DNA of 64,000 bases, taken from the NCBI RefSeq assembly GCF_040833955.1, contig NZ_CP162133.1, positions 868,001-932,000 of the forward strand, in the 5' to 3' direction. A program made the position numbers and the translations under genes. This DNA comes from Leptospira sp. WS60.C2. Its GTDB lineage: Bacteria; Spirochaetota; Leptospiria; Leptospirales; Leptospiraceae. The notes beneath the pieces are model-generated. The model saw nothing but the letters and a program-made list of their open reading frames with translations. It was not told the origin of the DNA and ran no database searches. Below, in pieces: positions 1 to 7,655 of this stretch (within the stretch, counting starts at the first letter, position 1; each line of letters starts with the position of its first letter).

Positions 1-1802
1 TCTCCCACATTCGTTTGGAAATTCGCTTGTCCTGGAAGAATTCCCGGAAGTTGTCCTACGCGGTTGTTGTAACGAAGCTCAAAGACACCTACGTCAAATT
101 GTAACCATTGACCAAATTTTCCACGGTAACCAGCATCTGCATTATAACCTGTTTGGTCTTTTAAGTTGGGATCTACTTCATTAAGAGTAGCAGTTGGTGC
201 GAATAGTTCCGAATAGATGACAGGTCGATAGGCTCTTGAATAATTTGCATACAAGTTTGTTGTTTTGGTTGTTTGGTATTGAGCACCAAGTCCATATAAT
301 ACTTGTCTTTGAATCCTTTCCTTTGGTTGAATGATTCCACCAAACGGGTTTCTTTCACTCGGTAACGATTCATTGACGCGACCAGATGCTGTTGAACGAA
401 TCCATTCATATCTCACACCTGGTGTGATGGAAAGAGCTTCCGTGATTCGAAATAAATTTTCTACGAAACCAGCATAGTTTAATGTTGAGAATTGTAAATC
501 CGCAACACGACAATTTCTTGTACCATCATAACAAACGTTTGTGAAATTTGTTTCTCTTAGGTCAAAGTTTGTTCCTGTTGTTCCATTTGGATTTCGGAAT
601 CGATCTGTATTTCCATTGAAATAACGTGTTCCAAAGGAGAGAGTATGCGTTCTGTCCAATAGATCATAATTGAAGATTTGTCTTGCTTCGACTCCAAAAT
701 TGCGATAGGTATCTCGATCAATTTGCCTTGCACCATATTGAAGAGTTCTTGCTTGAATGGGATCGGCAACATTGGCAGCAGATACAAATCCAACGGAATT
801 TCTTTCACCATAAAGACCAAATGCCTTCACATTCAATCTAGCAGTTGGACTTTGTTCATAGTCGATCACAAGTGCTGGAACATTCCAAGGAGCGCTAAAC
901 CAATTCCTTGTGCGACCAGACTGTCTAGGATCGACTCGAAATTGTTCATCAGTCAGTCCACCTGCTTGTTGGCTGAGATAGGTGGATTTTGACATCTCGA
1001 ATGAGATTTTTAATTTTTCGGACACTTTGTACGATAGATTGACGAAACCATTTTGTAAATTGTATTGAGAATTGTCTCGCCAACCATCTGAACTTCTTCC
1101 TTGATAAAAAACAAAGTAACTCCAATTGCCAACTGTTCCACTCACAGAGCTATATTGGTTGAGAGTATTGTAAGAACCACCTGTCGTCTTTGTTTCCACT
1201 TTGACGGGTTTGGAGGGATCTGCTTTTTTCACAACGTAATTGACCATCCCTCCAAATTGTGGTCCATACTGTAAGGCTCCAGCACCACGAACGATTTCCA
1301 CTTTCTCTAAGGCTTCTAAAGGAGGGTTGAAATAAGCTTCTGGATACCCAAAGGCATCCGAGGAGATATCGTAACCATTCATTCTCGTATTGAATTCCCA
1401 GTTACGATTGGGAGAAAGACCTCTTGCACCAATGCCTGGTTGGATTCCACTTCCTTCATTTTCCCAAATCGTAATCCCAGGCACTTTGGCATAGACTTGG
1501 CGGGTGTTTCCCAATGCTAAGTTCGCATTTGTTTTGTCCAATTTGATGACTTCGCTTTTTTTGCCTGAATAGATATTGGTGCCTTCTACATCGCCTAAAT
1601 ATTCCCTGTCGGTATCCTTTTTCCCCGTGACTCGGATCGCGGGTGTTTGCTCCTTCGGAGCCAATTCGGTTTTGGTTTCTGGATTCTGTTTTCCAGTTTC
1701 ATCCTGAGAGAAAAGGAGAGAGGGAATGAGCAAAGTGAGAAGAAAAAGATAAAAGTGCCCTTTCTTTTTAGACTGAGTTTTGTTCTCAATTTCAGTTAGC
1801 AT
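1..1802 (-). CDS. TonB-dependent outer-membrane receptor, FecA-like (3' end cut by window)
   Basis: Reading back from the window edge gives an uninterrupted 600-codon frame that begins at ATG 1802. The first 33 residues are a basic n-region followed by a hydrophobic stretch ending SLLFSQ, a signal peptide. Next comes a plug domain with PGIGARGLSPNRNWEF, NGYDISSDAFGYPEAY and LEKVEIVRGAGALQYGPQ followed by GGMVNYVVKK. After that comes a long aromatic-rich barrel region with alternating polar and hydrophobic strands. The R-G-G-L-YG-GG-VN plug pattern is that of ferric-citrate (FecA-type) receptors, and FecA is known in saprophytic leptospires. The substrate is therefore probably a ferric chelate, but that is inference. 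The protein would sit in the outer membrane and use TonB energy. The C-terminal end lies beyond base 1. No strong Shine-Dalgarno precedes the ATG. The gene is divergent from the one starting at 2262. Confidence 0.88.
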   Translation of the reverse strand, partial: MLTEIENKTQSKKKGHFYLFLLTLLIPSLLFSQDETGKQNPETKTELAPKEQTPAIRVTGKKDTDREYLGDVEGTNIYSGKKSEVIKLDKTNANLALGNTRQVYAKVPGITIWENEGSGIQPGIGARGLSPNRNWEFNTRMNGYDISSDAFGYPEAYFNPPLEALEKVEIVRGAGALQYGPQFGGMVNYVVKKADPSKPVKVETKTTGGSYNTLNQYSSVSGTVGNWSYFVFYQGRSSDGWRDNSQYNLQNGFVNLSYKVSEKLKISFEMSKSTYLSQQAGGLTDEQFRVDPRQSGRTRNWFSAPWNVPALVIDYEQSPTARLNVKAFGLYGERNSVGFVSAANVADPIQARTLQYGARQIDRDTYRNFGVEARQIFNYDLLDRTHTLSFGTRYFNGNTDRFRNPNGTTGTNFDLRETNFTNVCYDGTRNCRVADLQFSTLNYAGFVENLFRITEALSITPGVRYEWIRSTASGRVNESLPSERNPFGGIIQPKERIQRQVLYGLGAQYQTTKTTNLYANYSRAYRPVIYSELFAPTATLNEVDPNLKDQTGYNADAGYRGKFGQWLQFDVGVFELRYNNRVGQLPGILPGQANFQTNVG

Positions 1803-2261
1803 AAAGCCATGCTGATTTTCGTCGTTTTATGAGCTACTTTTTTTTACACGTTGAGAAACGAAAGAGTCTAATCGCATCCCAATAGTATCATTCTTAGGGT
1901 TTTACCTTGAGCGAGATCTAGCCTTTCTTTCCTGTTTCTTGTTTTGATTCTTTTTGTGGTGCTATCTTTCCCCATGGTTGGTGCAGGGATTTGGTTAGAA
2001 AATTATCAATAAGAGAACTTTAGTTCTTCAAAGTGGATTAAAAAAATAGAACTGAAATTCACGAAATATACTTCTATTACATAAAATGAATGTCTAAACA
2101 AAAAGTAGGGATTTCTCTCATGGAGCATTTCTGATCTTTTCTTTCGCCCATAGGAGTTGGAAATCGTTTTGATTCCAGAATTCAGACAAAGAAAGAAACA
2201 AAAAATTTCCTTGAGTGGTCACCTATTCATTTGTTATTGGATGAGAGAGGTAACGCATATA
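1803..2261. promoter_or_regulatory. Divergent intergenic region between the TonB receptor and a putative outer-membrane protein
   Basis: This 459-bp AT-rich gap must hold the promoters of both divergent genes. I could not assign clear -35/-10 boxes. The one structured element is the short palindrome at 2014-2027, listed separately. An open frame runs from TTG 2157 into the 2262 gene, but its N-terminus (basic, no signal peptide) looks untranslated. Confidence 0.4.
2014..2027. promoter_or_regulatory. Perfect 14-bp palindrome, candidate operator
   Basis: AGAACT TT AGTTCT is a perfect inverted repeat with a 2-bp centre. It lies about 210 bp from the TonB receptor start and 235 bp from the gene at 2262. 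Its size fits a dimeric regulator site. An iron regulator would make sense by context but the motif is not a recognised Fur box. It is too short to exclude chance. Confidence 0.3.
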
Positions 2262-3209
2262 ATGAAACGAAGATTCGTTTTTCTTTTAGTCCTTTTTTCT
2301 CTTATGATCACTTCCTTGCAAGCTCAAGGGAAAGTTGAGGGAAACACGCTCCGTTTGAAAGGTGCTCTTTTTTTAGGTAGCCTTCGCACTGATTTAGAAA
2401 AAAGAAATTTTTACACGGATATCATTGGAAATGAATACAACCGAGAATGGGAAAACAATCGAGGGATTAGCCTCATCAACGATTGGGGATTTGATTACTT
2501 CCAATCGGTAAATGCAGGAATCCTTTCCAATGTATTTCTCGGACTTCACGTTAATCGATTTGCCAGAGGGTATGAATGGAATTCGTTTTATCCTGTTGGT
2601 CTTGGGATCAAGGAAGCGGATTACCGATTGTTGTATTCCGATATCAATTTAGGTGTGACACTTTCTCCTACTTCAAACTTTCGCATCTTACCAAAATATG
2701 TCATTCGTAGTATGAGCCAAACCTTAGAAGGAACCTATCTTGGTCTTGGAAACCCTGCTTACTTTGGACAAGACACAAAAAAGACAACAGGAACTTCGGG
2801 TCTTGTGGGAGTTGGATTGGAATTTGATTTGAATGACCGAGCCACTCTTTTTGCAGATTTTTTACTCTTTGGACCTTTCCTCTTCAACACAACTGGTTTG
2901 TATAGTTCAGAACAATTCCGAGTTTCAAACGGTGGCGTTGGGATAGGTTATGCTAACGGTGGTTATTCGTTCTATTCCGAAAAATTAAGTTTTGGTGCAA
3001 GCGTAGTTGTGGTTCCCAAACTTCGATTGTTTCTTAGCTTTGAACGTGAAAACATGTATGCAAAAGCACAAAGCCCAATTGCCTTTAGTGCTTCTGAGAA
3101 CGGTTTGAATGCCACTGGAACGCTAATGGAATATGTTGCCGCAACAGCAGACCATCGCATTGAAGTGTCTGGCTTAAAATTTGGTGCAACATACGATTTA
3201 AATTTGTAA
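2262..3209 (+). CDS. Putative outer-membrane beta-barrel protein, function unknown
   Basis: The frame is open from 2157, but ATG 2262 gives a clean signal peptide (MKRRFVFLLVLFSLMITS, then LQAQ), so the mature 315-aa form is preferred. An AGAGG lies 11 bases upstream. After the signal peptide the protein is rich in Gly, Phe, Tyr and Asn with repeated amphipathic strands. Its C-terminus (FGATYDLNL) looks like a final barrel strand. This is typical of leptospiral outer-membrane proteins of unknown role. I recognise no specific family. The neighbouring TonB receptor suggests, but does not prove, a shared envelope or nutrient function. Confidence 0.7.
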   Translation: MKRRFVFLLVLFSLMITSLQAQGKVEGNTLRLKGALFLGSLRTDLEKRNFYTDIIGNEYNREWENNRGISLINDWGFDYFQSVNAGILSNVFLGLHVNRFARGYEWNSFYPVGLGIKEADYRLLYSDINLGVTLSPTSNFRILPKYVIRSMSQTLEGTYLGLGNPAYFGQDTKKTTGTSGLVGVGLEFDLNDRATLFADFLLFGPFLFNTTGLYSSEQFRVSNGGVGIGYANGGYSFYSEKLSFGASVVVVPKLRLFLSFERENMYAKAQSPIAFSASENGLNATGTLMEYVAATADHRIEVSGLKFGATYDLNL

Positions 3210-3265
3210 CTTTTCTTTAAAATGTACTTGCGAATCCGGCCCACTTGGAAGTAATGGTAATTACT

Positions 3266-3382
3266 CCTGGTGATTATGGAGAGAAGGCCATACCCGTTCC
3301 CATTCCGAACACGGAAGTCAAGCTTCTCATCGCCGATGGTACTATTGGGTTCGCTCAATGGGAGAGTAGGACGTTGCCGGGT
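3266..3382 (+). rRNA. rrf: 5S ribosomal RNA
   Basis: The span contains the 5S hallmarks in order: GGAGAGAAGGCCATACCCGT, CATTCCGAACACGGAAGTCA, AGCTTCTCATCGCCGATGGTA and GGGAGAGTAGGACGTTGCCG. The length of about 117 nt is normal. Ends are placed by homology and may be off by a few bases. No 16S or 23S gene is nearby, which fits the known scattered rRNA organisation of Leptospira. An intrinsic terminator follows 23 bases downstream. Confidence 0.95.
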
Positions 3383-3405
3383 TAGCACTCATAACGTATA
3401 AAAAA

Positions 3406-3430
3406 AGCCAACCGAAAGGTTGGCTTTTTT
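3406..3430 (+). terminator. Intrinsic terminator of the 5S rRNA
   Basis: A perfect 8-bp stem (AGCCAACC / GGTTGGCT) is closed by a GAAA tetraloop and followed by six T residues. Confidence 0.9.
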
Positions 3431-3605
3431 GTGTACAAATAAAAATCCATTGAGAGAACCCAATAGTATATAAGATAAAATTGTTCGCGAAATGATAGGC
3501 TTGCGACCCATAGGGAGCAAGACTCGGACACTCGCCCGCGGAGCGGAGAAGCGAGTGGGGGTGGAAGTAGGACGTTGCCGGGTTAGCACTCATAATGTAA
3601 GATAG

Positions 3606-3633
3606 AGCGTTCACGAAAGTGAGCGCTTTTTTT
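3606..3633 (+). terminator. Second repeated intrinsic terminator
   Basis: The stem AGCGTTCAC / GTGAGCGCT (one G-T wobble) has a GAAA loop and is followed by seven T residues. Confidence 0.75.
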
Positions 3634-3702
3634 GTTTCTAGAGCGTGGTATTTGCCGGCTGCCGTCCGCGACTCGCAAGTAGCGGTCGCTGCCTCAAAAA
3701 AA

Positions 3703-3726
3703 GAGCAAGGTGTCTTGCTCTTTTTT
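3703..3726 (+). terminator. Intrinsic-terminator-like hairpin, possibly bidirectional
   Basis: The perfect stem GAGCAAG / CTTGCTC has a GTGT loop, with an A-run before it and a T-run after it, so it could end transcripts in both directions. Confidence 0.6.
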
Positions 3727-3822
3727 CTCCGGCATTGTTGCCGAGTGGATACTCAGTTAAAATTGATTTGTATGCAAGCTTGCTTAATGGTTGCCTTTGT
3801 TTGCACTTAAAACGTATGATAG

Positions 3823-3850
3823 AGCGTTCACGAAAGTGAGCGCTTTTTTT
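3823..3850 (+). terminator. Third repeated intrinsic terminator
   Basis: The stem, GAAA loop and T-run are the same as in the copy at 3606, and the 49-base context differs by one base. Confidence 0.75.
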
Positions 3851-3884
3851 GTTTTTAGAGCGTGGTTTAAGCCGGCTGCCGTCC

Positions 3885-3930
3885 GCGACTTTTGGCTACG
3901 CTTTTCGCTGCTTCGCCCGCCAAAGTCGCC
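3885..3930. repeat. Large imperfect hairpin of REP-like type
   Basis: GCGACTTTTGGC pairs with GCCAAAGTCGC (one bulge) around a loop of about 23 bases. A related but rearranged GC-rich element with the shared CCCATAGGGA-type motif lies at 3500-3560. These GC-rich islands stand out from the AT-rich surroundings and look like an extragenic repeat family. Confidence 0.5.
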
Positions 3931-4063
3931 TGCTCGTTCCCTATGGGTCACTGCGCAGCATTGCCGGGTGGATTTACAATTAAATTAGAATTGAATCTGA
4001 TCGTTTGGTCATCTGCGGATGCATTACTTGGTGATAAATCTAAATGAGATGAAACATAGACGG

Positions 4064-4089
4064 AAGCCGACCGAATGGTTGGCTTTTTT
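4064..4089 (+). terminator. Fourth repeated intrinsic terminator
   Basis: The stem AAGCCGACC / GGTTGGCTT (one wobble) has a GAAT loop and is followed by T residues. The 3' half and flank are identical to the 5S terminator at 3418-3439. Confidence 0.75.
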
Positions 4090-4117
4090 GTGTACAAACA
4101 AAATTCTTTTGGGGTAT

Positions 4118-4261
4118 TTAATTCTTATTATAGGCCAATGGTTTGCCAAATGGGTTAGGTTTACATAAGAAGCCGATTTGTTTAAAATCGATATGGATAT
4201 GAAAAATCAATCGTTTTCTCAAAAGTAAATCGTTTTGAAACTTATTCATAAAGTATTTCAT
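4118..4261 (-). CDS. Possible small protein (47 aa), unknown
   Basis: An ATG at 4261 is preceded by a very good Shine-Dalgarno (GGGAGGAAACG), the main reason to list it. The product would be basic and unstructured-looking (MKYFMNKFQNDLLLRKRLIF at the start, ending PFGKPLAYNKN), with no motif I recognise. A longer in-frame start at 4300 exists but lacks a ribosome site. It is divergent from the hybrid kinase gene. It may simply be leader sequence; coding status is uncertain. Confidence 0.35.
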   Translation of the reverse strand: MKYFMNKFQNDLLLRKRLIFHIHIDFKQIGFLCKPNPFGKPLAYNKN

Positions 4262-4323
4262 CGTTTCCTCCCTCGATTGGATTTTGATTTGTTTCGCCAA
4301 GAGAACCTTTGTTCGATAAGTAG

Positions 4324-6363
4324 ATGCTAATTTTTAAGATTATTAATATTTTTCAGGATTCGCTTGCAGTTTTTAAAAGAAACCCCCGATATGAAGAATC
4401 GATGGACCACGAATTCCCGAAGGAAGCCTACTCATCTCTCATCCTTCAGTATTTTTATGATGCGGTCATTGTAACGGACTTACAATTTCGGATTACAAGG
4501 TGGAATCTCGCTGCTGAACGGATTTACGGTTATAAGGCAGAAGAAGTTATACAAAAATCCACAGCTGATATTTTAAACACAATATTTCTAGAAGGAGATC
4601 GGGAAAAGAGCATTATACAGTTGCAAACAAATGGAATTTGGCAAGGTGAAGTCTATCAATTCCGTAGAGATGGTGTTAAACTAAAAATTCGTTCTGCTGT
4701 TAGCTTTCTTAAAAACAATGACGGAACCACCATCGGTGTGATTGCCATCAATCGGGACATCACCGAAGAACATAAAATCCAAGAAGAACTATCGGAAAGT
4801 GAAGAACGATTTCGAATGAGTTTTGAAAATGCGGGAGTTGGAGTTTGTCTTTTAGACTTAGATGGTAAGTTTTTAAGAGTGAATAAAAAACTTCAAACAA
4901 TGTTAGGTTATCCTGAGACAGAACTTGTTGGTAAGGCATCGAAAGATTTTGCATACGAAGAAGACCGAAATATTTTTTATCAGTATCGAGAGTCAGCTTT
5001 AAAAGGGAAAGACGTAGATGTTGTCTATGAGAAACGTTACCTTTCCAAATCGAATCAAATCTTATGGATTGAAATCTCTAATTCTTTGGTAAAAGATCGC
5101 AACGGAAAGCCGTTGTATTTTGTGGTTCATTTTAACGACATCAGTGATCGCAAAAATGCAGAACTGCATCTTCTACAAGCCAAAAAGGAAGCTGAACGAG
5201 CAAACCAAGCCAAATCAGATTTTGTTGCGAATATGAGTCACGAAATCCGAACTCCTCTTAATGGAGTGATTGGATTTAACGAACTTTTGATGACGACAAA
5301 ATTAGATGCTGATCAAAAAGAATATGTAAAAAATGCGATCAGCAGTGCTCACGGACTTTTAGGAATCATCAATGATATCCTGGATTTCTCAAAAATTGAA
5401 GCAGGCAAACTTGTGTTAAACGAAACAGTTTCTAGCTTAAAACACATTGTAAAGGATTCGTTAGGTGTGTTGAAGTGGAAGGCCAAAGAAAAAAAGATTC
5501 AATTGGTTTTTGAGGAAGATCCTAATCTTCCAGAATGGATTGTCGTTGATGCAACAAGACTTAGGCAAATTTTAATCAACTTAATTGGCAATGCAGTTAA
5601 GTTTACAGAAGAAGGAAGTGTTACCTTAAAAATCAAATCTGAAAAAACACAAAATGACAAAATCAAACTCGAATTTGTAATCAAGGACACTGGAATTGGA
5701 ATTCCAGAACTCCACAAAGAGAAAATTTTCCAATCCTTTTGGCAAGGGGAAACCAATTCAACACGTCGATTCGGGGGGACTGGTCTTGGCCTTCGGATCA
5801 CAAAATCTTTGTTAGAGCTTATGGGGGGCAAAATAGAGTTTTTTTCAAAAGAAGGGGAAGGAACTGAGTTTCGATTTAGTTTTGAGTGTCTGACTTTAGA
5901 AAATGCCAATCTAAGTGATGATGAAAACTTTCAGAAAGAAATTTGGGAAAATATCAACCAATCAACTCTTCTCAAAGTGACTCCCAAAATCTTAATTGCA
6001 GAAGACAATCTTATGAATCGGGATCTCTTAAAGCGTATGGTATTAAAATACATACCGAACGCAACTCTTTTGGAAGCAAAAAACGGTGTAGAAGCTGTGC
6101 AAATGGCGAAAGAGTATTTGCCTCAAATGATTTTTATGGATGTGCAAATGCCCGAGATGGATGGATTAGAAGCCACGACTCTCATTCGAAAAGAGATCAT
6201 GAATCCACAAATCCCAATCGTCGCTCTTACGGCGGGTGCCCTTTACGAAGAAAGGAAAAAATGTTTTGATGTGGGGATGGATCATTTTTTGACCAAACCA
6301 ATCGATATTTTCGCCCTCAACCAAGTTCTATTCCATTATTTGGATCCATCTAAACTCGATTAG
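4324..6363 (+). CDS. Hybrid sensor histidine kinase, PAS-PAS-HisKA-HATPase-REC
   Basis: The 679-aa protein has two PAS domains (about residues 35-150 and 160-285, each followed by PAC-like IGVIAINRDITEEHK and FVVHFNDISDRK). A HisKA domain follows with MSHEIRTPLNGVIGF (phospho-acceptor His306) and an HATPase_c domain with DTGIGIPE and FGGTGLGL. A C-terminal receiver has IFMDVQMPEMDG (phospho-acceptor Asp606) and the conserved LTKP lysine. No membrane segment is evident, so it is probably a cytosolic sensor passing phosphate internally and then to an unlinked phosphotransfer protein. The start is uncertain: ATG 4324 has no good ribosome site and ATG 4402 is an alternative. The signal sensed cannot be told. 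Confidence 0.92.
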   Translation: MLIFKIINIFQDSLAVFKRNPRYEESMDHEFPKEAYSSLILQYFYDAVIVTDLQFRITRWNLAAERIYGYKAEEVIQKSTADILNTIFLEGDREKSIIQLQTNGIWQGEVYQFRRDGVKLKIRSAVSFLKNNDGTTIGVIAINRDITEEHKIQEELSESEERFRMSFENAGVGVCLLDLDGKFLRVNKKLQTMLGYPETELVGKASKDFAYEEDRNIFYQYRESALKGKDVDVVYEKRYLSKSNQILWIEISNSLVKDRNGKPLYFVVHFNDISDRKNAELHLLQAKKEAERANQAKSDFVANMSHEIRTPLNGVIGFNELLMTTKLDADQKEYVKNAISSAHGLLGIINDILDFSKIEAGKLVLNETVSSLKHIVKDSLGVLKWKAKEKKIQLVFEEDPNLPEWIVVDATRLRQILINLIGNAVKFTEEGSVTLKIKSEKTQNDKIKLEFVIKDTGIGIPELHKEKIFQSFWQGETNSTRRFGGTGLGLRITKSLLELMGGKIEFFSKEGEGTEFRFSFECLTLENANLSDDENFQKEIWENINQSTLLKVTPKILIAEDNLMNRDLLKRMVLKYIPNATLLEAKNGVEAVQMAKEYLPQMIFMDVQMPEMDGLEATTLIRKEIMNPQIPIVALTAGALYEERKKCFDVGMDHFLTKPIDIFALNQVLFHYLDPSKLD

Positions 6364-6401
6364 AGTAGCAAAATCTTTCTCCCTTCGTCATTTTGTCCAA
6401 A

Positions 6402-7649
6402 ATGAGACGATTTCCTTTTTTAGCGTATCTTGGTCCTGGACTTTTGTATGCGGGTGCTGCTGTGGGTGTTTCTCACCTTGTACAATCCACTCGAGCAGGT
6501 GCTGTGTATGGTTATGGTTTACTTGGTGTTGTGATCTTTGCAAACCTCATCAAATATCCGTTCTTTTTCGTAGGAACGAAGTATACGATCGTAACTGGTA
6601 AATCACTGTTAGATGGATATGAGTCCTTGGGTAGGCTTCCCATTTGGATTTTCTTTTGTATATCGGTTGGTACGATGTGCATCATTGTTGCCACAGTCAC
6701 ACTTGTCACTTCGGGTTTGTTTTCCAATTTGCTTGGATTAACCATGGAACCTTGGTTACTTTGTTCCATTATCTTACTTTTTTGTTTCCTATTACTTGCG
6801 ATTGGAAAATTTAACGCCTTAGATGGACTTATGAAATGGATCGTGGTCCTTTTGACCATTGCAACAATTGTTGCGATGATCCTTTCTTTTTATGCGGGGA
6901 TACCAAAACTTCCAACGGAGGGAAAGTCGTTTGTTATTTCTGACTTAGCGGATGTCGCTTTTTTAATTGCACTGATGGGATGGATGCCCATTCCTATTGA
7001 AGCCGCCGTTTGGCAATCCGATTGGACTTTAGCGAAAAAAACACCAGATGGCAAACTCCCTCCTATGAAGTATGCCATGATTGACTTTAACATTGGTTAT
7101 ATTGGTACTACATTGCTTGCGATTTGTTTTTTGGCTCTTGGTTCTAATATGATGTATAACACTGGAATGGAATTCTCTTCGCAAGCTGTTGGATTTGCAT
7201 CAGAACTTGTCCGATTGTATACGACAGCGATCGGTTCTTGGGCTTATCCGATCATTTTAGTAGCTGCGTTTTTTACAATGTTTTCAACAACACTCACATG
7301 TTTTGATGCTTATCCAAGAGTTGTTTCTAACGCATGCCGAAGGCTCTTTACCTCACTTCAATCCTATTCCACTGAGAAACTGTATTGGTTTTGGATTTTG
7401 TTGGTTGGAATCGGTTCCGTATTGATTTTGTTGTTCTTTCGGACAAATATGAAAACTCTGGTTGATTTTGCGACTACCGTTTCTTTTCTCAATGCACCAA
7501 TTTTGGCATTGATCCACCATTTGATCTTATTTGGAAAAGAGATTCCGAAAGAGGAAAGACCAAAACCTTGGATGAATTTATTGTCTTGGTTTGGAATTTT
7601 GTTTTTGTTTGGATTTTCGATTTATTATATCAATATTACGTTTTTGTAA
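6402..7649 (+). CDS. NRAMP-family divalent-cation transporter, divergent subtype
   Basis: About 11 hydrophobic helices with the NRAMP opening GPGLLYAGAAVGVSH, then GYGLLGVVIFANLIKYPFF. The helix-1 metal-binding motif DPGN of classical Mn/Fe NRAMPs is absent; the equivalent stretch reads AAVGVSH. The helix-6 segment reads GWMPIPIEAAVWQS instead of the MPHN-type motif. It therefore belongs to a divergent NRAMP branch whose substrate should not be assumed to be Mn or Fe. ATG 6402 is chosen; TTG 6393 is in frame, and neither has a clear ribosome site. NhaC follows after 6 bases, suggesting cotranscription. Confidence 0.8.
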   Translation: MRRFPFLAYLGPGLLYAGAAVGVSHLVQSTRAGAVYGYGLLGVVIFANLIKYPFFFVGTKYTIVTGKSLLDGYESLGRLPIWIFFCISVGTMCIIVATVTLVTSGLFSNLLGLTMEPWLLCSIILLFCFLLLAIGKFNALDGLMKWIVVLLTIATIVAMILSFYAGIPKLPTEGKSFVISDLADVAFLIALMGWMPIPIEAAVWQSDWTLAKKTPDGKLPPMKYAMIDFNIGYIGTTLLAICFLALGSNMMYNTGMEFSSQAVGFASELVRLYTTAIGSWAYPIILVAAFFTMFSTTLTCFDAYPRVVSNACRRLFTSLQSYSTEKLYWFWILLVGIGSVLILLFFRTNMKTLVDFATTVSFLNAPILALIHHLILFGKEIPKEERPKPWMNLLSWFGILFLFGFSIYYINITFL

Positions 7650-7655
7650 ACTTAC

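Larger units (their letters stand above)
3365..4098 (+). repeat. Degenerate tandem modules of 5S tail plus terminator
   Basis: A 30-base stretch covering the 5S 3' end and flank (3365-3394) recurs exactly at 3566-3595. A block of about 73 bases at 3601-3673 recurs with a few mismatches at 3818-3890. Diverged tails occur again near 3733 (GCATTGTTGCCGAGTGGAT) and 3959 (GCATTGCCGGGTGGAT). A 22-base segment of the first terminator (3418-3439) recurs at 4077-4098. Terminator stems fall at 3406, 3606, 3823 and 4064, that is 200-240 bases apart. Reading frames across this region are low-complexity readings of the repeats and are not genes. Confidence 0.8.

Noticed and set aside
678..992. 104-codon + strand frame
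   Set aside because: It lies wholly antisense inside the TonB receptor coding region, whose product has clear plug and barrel sequence.
3342..3988. Several short open frames on both strands downstream of the 5S gene
   Set aside because: They run across the 5S 3' end, the terminator hairpins and the GC-rich repeats. Their products are translations of those repeats, with no ribosome sites or domain signals.
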